A stretch of DNA of 28,766 bases from Verrucomicrobiota bacterium. GTDB lineage: Bacteria > Verrucomicrobiota > Verrucomicrobiae > Limisphaerales > UBA11358. The stretch lies in assembly GCA_014860005.1 (NCBI GenBank), contig JACZKP010000082.1, forward strand, positions 1-28,766. Reading direction: 5' to 3'. Below the pieces are notes generated by a model. The model saw nothing but the letters and a program-made list of their open reading frames with translations. It searched no databases and had not been told where the DNA came from. The position numbers were made by a program, and so were the translations under genes. Shown here one piece after another: positions 25,464 to 28,766 of this stretch. Each line of letters opens with the position of its first letter. The stretch's first letter is position 1.

Positions 25464-28193
25464 TCAGAGAATCTGCGGATGAGCCTTTTCCGGGTCAACG
25501 TCCAAGTCCTTGATGGCCTTTTGCACGACCGAGGCGGCGAGTTCGCCTTTCTGCGCCAGCGCATAGAGCGTCGCAATCACCGTGAACTCGGCGTCCACCT
25601 CGAAGAATCGCCTTAACCGCTCCCGCGTATCACTGCGGCCAAATCCATCCGTACCGAGCGTCATCAATCCGCCGGGCACCCAGGGTGCAATTTGATCCGG
25701 CACGGTTTTGATATTGTCAGATACGGCGACAAACGGGCCGGTTTCCTTTTTCAAAACTGTTTCCACGTAAGACTTTCGGGGCATCGCGGTCGGGTTGAGC
25801 ATGTTCCATCGCCGACAGTTCAGCGCGTCCATTCGCAACTGGCGATAGCTCGTGGCACTCCACACATCGGCGGAAACTCCATAACGATCCGCCAGTATCT
25901 CTTGGGCTTTAAGCGCCGACTGGATGATCGGCCCGCTGCCAAAGATGTGCGCTTTCGATTTCTTCTTCGCGGGGCCTGGCTTGAACTTGTAGAGTCCCTT
26001 GAGGATGCCGTCCTCCACTCCCGTCGGCATGGCCGGCATCGGGTGATTCTCATTGTAAAGCGCGAGGTAGTAGAACACATCCTCGTTCTTCACATACATG
26101 CGCTGCAATCCCTCCGCAATGATCACGGCGGTTTCGTAAGCAAACGCAGGATCGTAGGACAGCAACGTCGGTATGCCGGACGTCGTCAGCAACGAATGGC
26201 CGTCCTGATGTTGTAGTCCCTCGCCGTTGAGCGTGGTGCGGCCTGCGGTCGCGCCCAGGATGAACCCCCGCGCGCGAATGTCGCCCGCCAGCCAGAACAA
26301 ATCTCCCACGCGCTGATAACCGAACATCGAGTAATAGATGTAGAGTGGAATCATTGGCTCGCCGTGCGTGGCGTACGCAGTGGCGGCCGCGATAAACGAA
26401 GACATGGCGCCCGCCTCCGTAATGCCTTCCTCCAGCATCTGACCGTCCTTGGCTTCGTGATAATAGAGCAGCGACTTGACGTCCACTGGCTCGTACAACT
26501 GGCCTTTCGAGGCGTAGATACCGATTTCACGGAACAGCGCATCCATCCCGAAGGTGCGTGCCTCATCGGGAATAATCGGCACGATGCGGCGGCCAATTTC
26601 CTTGTGCCGCAGGAGAATGCTCAACAGGCGCACGAAACCCATCGTGGTGGAAACCTGCATGCTGCCCGAGCCTTTGAAAAATTCGGCGAAGGCCTCGCGC
26701 GCCGGAACTTTAAGCGGTTTCGCTTCAACGTGGCGCGCGGGGAGAAATCCGCCCAGCGCCCGGCGCCGCGCCAGCAAATAGTGGGTTTCCGCGCTCTCCG
26801 CTGGAGGACGATAAAACGGCATCTCCGCGATCACGTCGTCGCTGATAGGAATCCCGAAACGTTCGCGGAACTCGCGCAGCTCCTTCTCGTTCATCTTTTT
26901 CTGCTGATGCGAGATGTTGCGGCCTTCGCCGGCTTCGCCCAAGCCGTAGCCCTTGATAGTTTTGGCGAGAATCACCGTGGGGCGGTCCCGGCAATCCATC
27001 GCCGCTTTGTAAGCCGCATAGACCTTCCGCGCATCGTGACCGCCACGGAGCAGCTTTTGAATCTGCTCGTCGCTGAGATGATTCACGAGCTTGAGCAACT
27101 CGGGATGTTTGCCGAAGAAATGTTTGCGCGTGTAACTCCCCGGTTCGACGGAATACTTCTGGTAATCACCGTCCAGGGCTTCCTCCATCCGTTTGAGCAG
27201 CAACCCGGATTTGTCGCGCGCGAGCAGATCGTCCCAGTTCGAACCCCAGATGACTTTGATCACGTTCCAGCCCGCGCCCTGGAAGGCGGCCTCCAGTTCC
27301 TGGATGATTTTTCCATTGCCGCGCACCGGACCGTCGAGTCGCTGGAGGTTGCAGTTGATGACCCAGATCAGATTGTCGAGGTTTTCGCGCGACGCGAGCG
27401 TAATGGAACCCAGCGTCTCCGGCTCATCGGATTCGCCGTCGCCAATGAAACACCACACCTTCGGGTCTTCGCCTTTGAGAAAACCGCGCGCCCGCAGGTA
27501 GCGATTGAACCGCGCCTGATAGATGGACATGATCGGCCCCAGCCCCATTGAAACGGTCGGAAACTGCCAGAACTCCGGCATCAAATAGGGATGCGGATAA
27601 GACGACAGCCCGCCGCCCTCGGCGAGTTCCTGGCGGAAATGCTCCAGATGATGCTCGTCCAAACGCCGCTCCAGAAATGCCCGCGCATAAACTCCCGGCG
27701 CGGCGTGCCCTTGAAAATAAACGATGTCCCCCGCAAAATCACCGGTGCGCCCGCAAAAACAATGATTGAATGCCACCTCATACAATGTGGCGCTCGACGC
27801 AAACGTGGAAATGTGGCCGCCCACGTTCGTCTTCGAGTTGGCGCGCACCACCATGGCCATGGCGTTCCAGCGAATGAAACTCTTGATGCGCCGTTCCATG
27901 TCGCGGTCGCCTGGATAAGCCGGCACCTGATCAGCCGGGATGGTGTTTACATACGGCGTGTTCACCGGGCCGCGCACCGGCACACCGCTCTCGTAGAGAC
28001 GGTGGCTCGCCTGACTCGCTAGGCGGCCGGCCTGGACCGGGCCCTGCGTTTGGACCGTAAACTGGAAGACCGAATCCAGGAACTGCCGCCAAAGCTGCTC
28101 ATCCGCACCGGGAGGCACGGGCAGGTGGGGCGCTTTCGTATGTGTGTTTGAGTTTGTTTTCACTCGAAAAAATTCCGAAACCAACTCCGCCAC
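25464..28193 (-). CDS. aceE: Pyruvate dehydrogenase E1 component, homodimeric type
   Basis: The 909-residue thiamine-diphosphate enzyme decarboxylates pyruvate and loads the acetyl group on E2. The thiamine-diphosphate motif runs from GDGES at 251-255 to NCN at 280-282. Family stretches such as GGHISTFASSATLYEVAFNH, DIVYFQGHAAPGVYARAFLE, and ATAYATHGEPMIPLYIYYSM are all present. Length is close to the usual 880-900. GTG 28193 is chosen because GGAG lies five bases upstream (28202-28199). The N-terminal 25 residues, which would hold the E2-binding segment in this class, are divergent. It is the first gene of the PDH operon, with an inverted repeat in its short upstream region. Confidence 0.97.
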   Translation of the reverse strand: MAELVSEFFRVKTNSNTHTKAPHLPVPPGADEQLWRQFLDSVFQFTVQTQGPVQAGRLASQASHRLYESGVPVRGPVNTPYVNTIPADQVPAYPGDRDMERRIKSFIRWNAMAMVVRANSKTNVGGHISTFASSATLYEVAFNHCFCGRTGDFAGDIVYFQGHAAPGVYARAFLERRLDEHHLEHFRQELAEGGGLSSYPHPYLMPEFWQFPTVSMGLGPIMSIYQARFNRYLRARGFLKGEDPKVWCFIGDGESDEPETLGSITLASRENLDNLIWVINCNLQRLDGPVRGNGKIIQELEAAFQGAGWNVIKVIWGSNWDDLLARDKSGLLLKRMEEALDGDYQKYSVEPGSYTRKHFFGKHPELLKLVNHLSDEQIQKLLRGGHDARKVYAAYKAAMDCRDRPTVILAKTIKGYGLGEAGEGRNISHQQKKMNEKELREFRERFGIPISDDVIAEMPFYRPPAESAETHYLLARRRALGGFLPARHVEAKPLKVPAREAFAEFFKGSGSMQVSTTMGFVRLLSILLRHKEIGRRIVPIIPDEARTFGMDALFREIGIYASKGQLYEPVDVKSLLYYHEAKDGQMLEEGITEAGAMSSFIAAATAYATHGEPMIPLYIYYSMFGYQRVGDLFWLAGDIRARGFILGATAGRTTLNGEGLQHQDGHSLLTTSGIPTLLSYDPAFAYETAVIIAEGLQRMYVKNEDVFYYLALYNENHPMPAMPTGVEDGILKGLYKFKPGPAKKKSKAHIFGSGPIIQSALKAQEILADRYGVSADVWSATSYRQLRMDALNCRRWNMLNPTAMPRKSYVETVLKKETGPFVAVSDNIKTVPDQIAPWVPGGLMTLGTDGFGRSDTRERLRRFFEVDAEFTVIATLYALAQKGELAASVVQKAIKDLDVDPEKAHPQIL

Positions 28194-28274
28194 CGTTGCT
28201 CCGGCTAACGGAGCGCAACAGGAAACCAGCTTGCGCGTGTTTGTGCAAGCTTGCTGAAAGGTTTGCGGGGAGGC
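28194..28274. promoter_or_regulatory. Upstream region of aceE with inverted repeat
   Basis: This 81-base gap between divergent genes contains an inverted repeat AGCTTGC (28228-28234) and GCAAGCT (28245-28251) with a ten-base loop, plus a small TCCG/CGGA stem across GCTAA near 28200-28212. The larger repeat could be an operator or an mRNA hairpin in the aceE leader. No convincing -35/-10 pair was found for aceE. Confidence 0.35.
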
Positions 28275-28766
28275 ATGAAAAGTCGAAACTCAATTTGGTG
28301 TGACCGCCATTTCCTGCTTTGCTCGATCCCGCTGGTGTGGGAGGAAACCGTTGCTGCGTGCCTGGCCAAAGAGCCGGATCGCCGGCCCGTGAGCATGCGC
28401 GACGTCGCCCTCCGGCTCGGATTGATGGAAGGAGCGAAGCCCGCCCTCACGGAGCCAATGCCCGTCATTCTGGAGCAGACGTCCGCACCAGAACACCCGG
28501 AGACACAATTTGCCACGCCGACAGCGCAGCCGGAATCGCCGGCGAATGACGAGGCGGCCACTCCCGATCCGCGGCGCAAAGGCGTGTTGATTGCGGCGGT
28601 GGCAGCGTGTGCCATCATTGCCGTCCTGGCGGTTTCACTCCTGGTCGTCCACCGGGGCAAATCGAAGAGCACACCCGCTGCGGCGGATTCGCCCACCGCC
28701 GGACTGCTTGCGGGTGAGGTGTGGCAAAACGGCCTCGGCATGAGGTTTATTTCCATTGCTGGGTTT
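28275..28766 (+). pseudogene. 5'-truncated Ser/Thr kinase joined to a formylglycine-generating-enzyme-like domain (3' end outside window)
   Basis: A frame of 164 codons opens at ATG 28275 and runs off the right edge. Residues about 18-50 (IPLVWEETVAACLAKEPDRR, then PVSMRDVALRLGL) are the last helix region of a Hanks-type kinase, normally found at the very end of the catalytic domain. A Pro/Ala/Glu-rich linker follows, then one membrane segment at about 103-125 (GVLIAAVAACAIIAVLAVSL), and GEVWQNGLGMRFISIAGF, which matches the start of SUMF1/FGE-sulfatase domains. The kinase glycine loop, Lys, HRD and DFG parts are absent; the 17 residues before the homology (MKSRNSIWCDRHFLLC) are unlike a kinase. 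The upstream part of the gene seems to have been lost at about 28320. AGG lies only one base from the ATG, so translation is doubtful. It may survive as a short protein without kinase activity. Confidence 0.7.

Noticed and set aside
26364..27551. Plus-strand open frame of 395 codons
   Set aside because: Shadow of aceE.

Overview
The window looks like a chromosomal stretch of a GC-rich bacterium of the Planctomycetota-Verrucomicrobiota-Chlamydiota group, most likely a soil or freshwater Verrucomicrobium of the Pedosphaera/Limisphaerales kind. The placement is inferred from four things. There is a PVC-type membrane-bound dehydrogenase with a C-terminal heme domain. There is an unusual ECF sigma factor paired with a WD40-bearing Ser/Thr kinase. 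There is a kinase-to-formylglycine-enzyme type gene at the right edge. There are dense palindromic repeats with GGAA/TTCC loops around a REP-associated transposase. No rRNA or marker gene fixes the species.

Layout. (1) 1-3747, minus: the first 1249 residues of a giant secreted protein of unknown function, running off the left edge. (2) 3829-4958: a REP-associated tyrosine transposase (RAYT) between two composite palindromic repeat blocks, i.e. a REPtron. (3) 4959-8796, minus: an ECF sigma factor followed by a membrane Ser/Thr kinase with a WD40 propeller, probably one operon. (4) 9181-20339, plus: a run of six exported proteins: an isochorismatase-like/ThuA fusion, a PVC dehydrogenase with HEAT repeats and cytochrome-type heme motif, a Tat-exported TIM-barrel protein, a two-domain glycosidase (GH43-like propeller plus GH5-like barrel), a PQQ-type beta-propeller, and a DUF5060-type glycosidase. 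A GH16 glycosidase converges on them from the minus strand (20450-21736). Together these suggest polysaccharide breakdown and periplasmic sugar oxidation. (5) 22040-22117, minus: tRNA-Pro(GGG). (6) 22198-28193, minus: the pyruvate dehydrogenase complex in the order aceE (homodimeric E1), aceF (E2), a four-helix-bundle gene that looks inserted, and lpdA (E3). (7) 28275 to the right edge, plus: a 5'-truncated Ser/Thr kinase joined through a membrane segment to the start of a formylglycine-generating-enzyme-like domain.

The strongest points for a second look are the RAYT/REP island whose repeats supply one gene's stop codon and abut another's, the GH43-like/GH5-like fusion, the four-helix-bundle cassette inside the PDH operon, and the decapitated kinase gene next to aceE. 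I did not find a CRISPR array, phage, toxin-antitoxin pair or integron.
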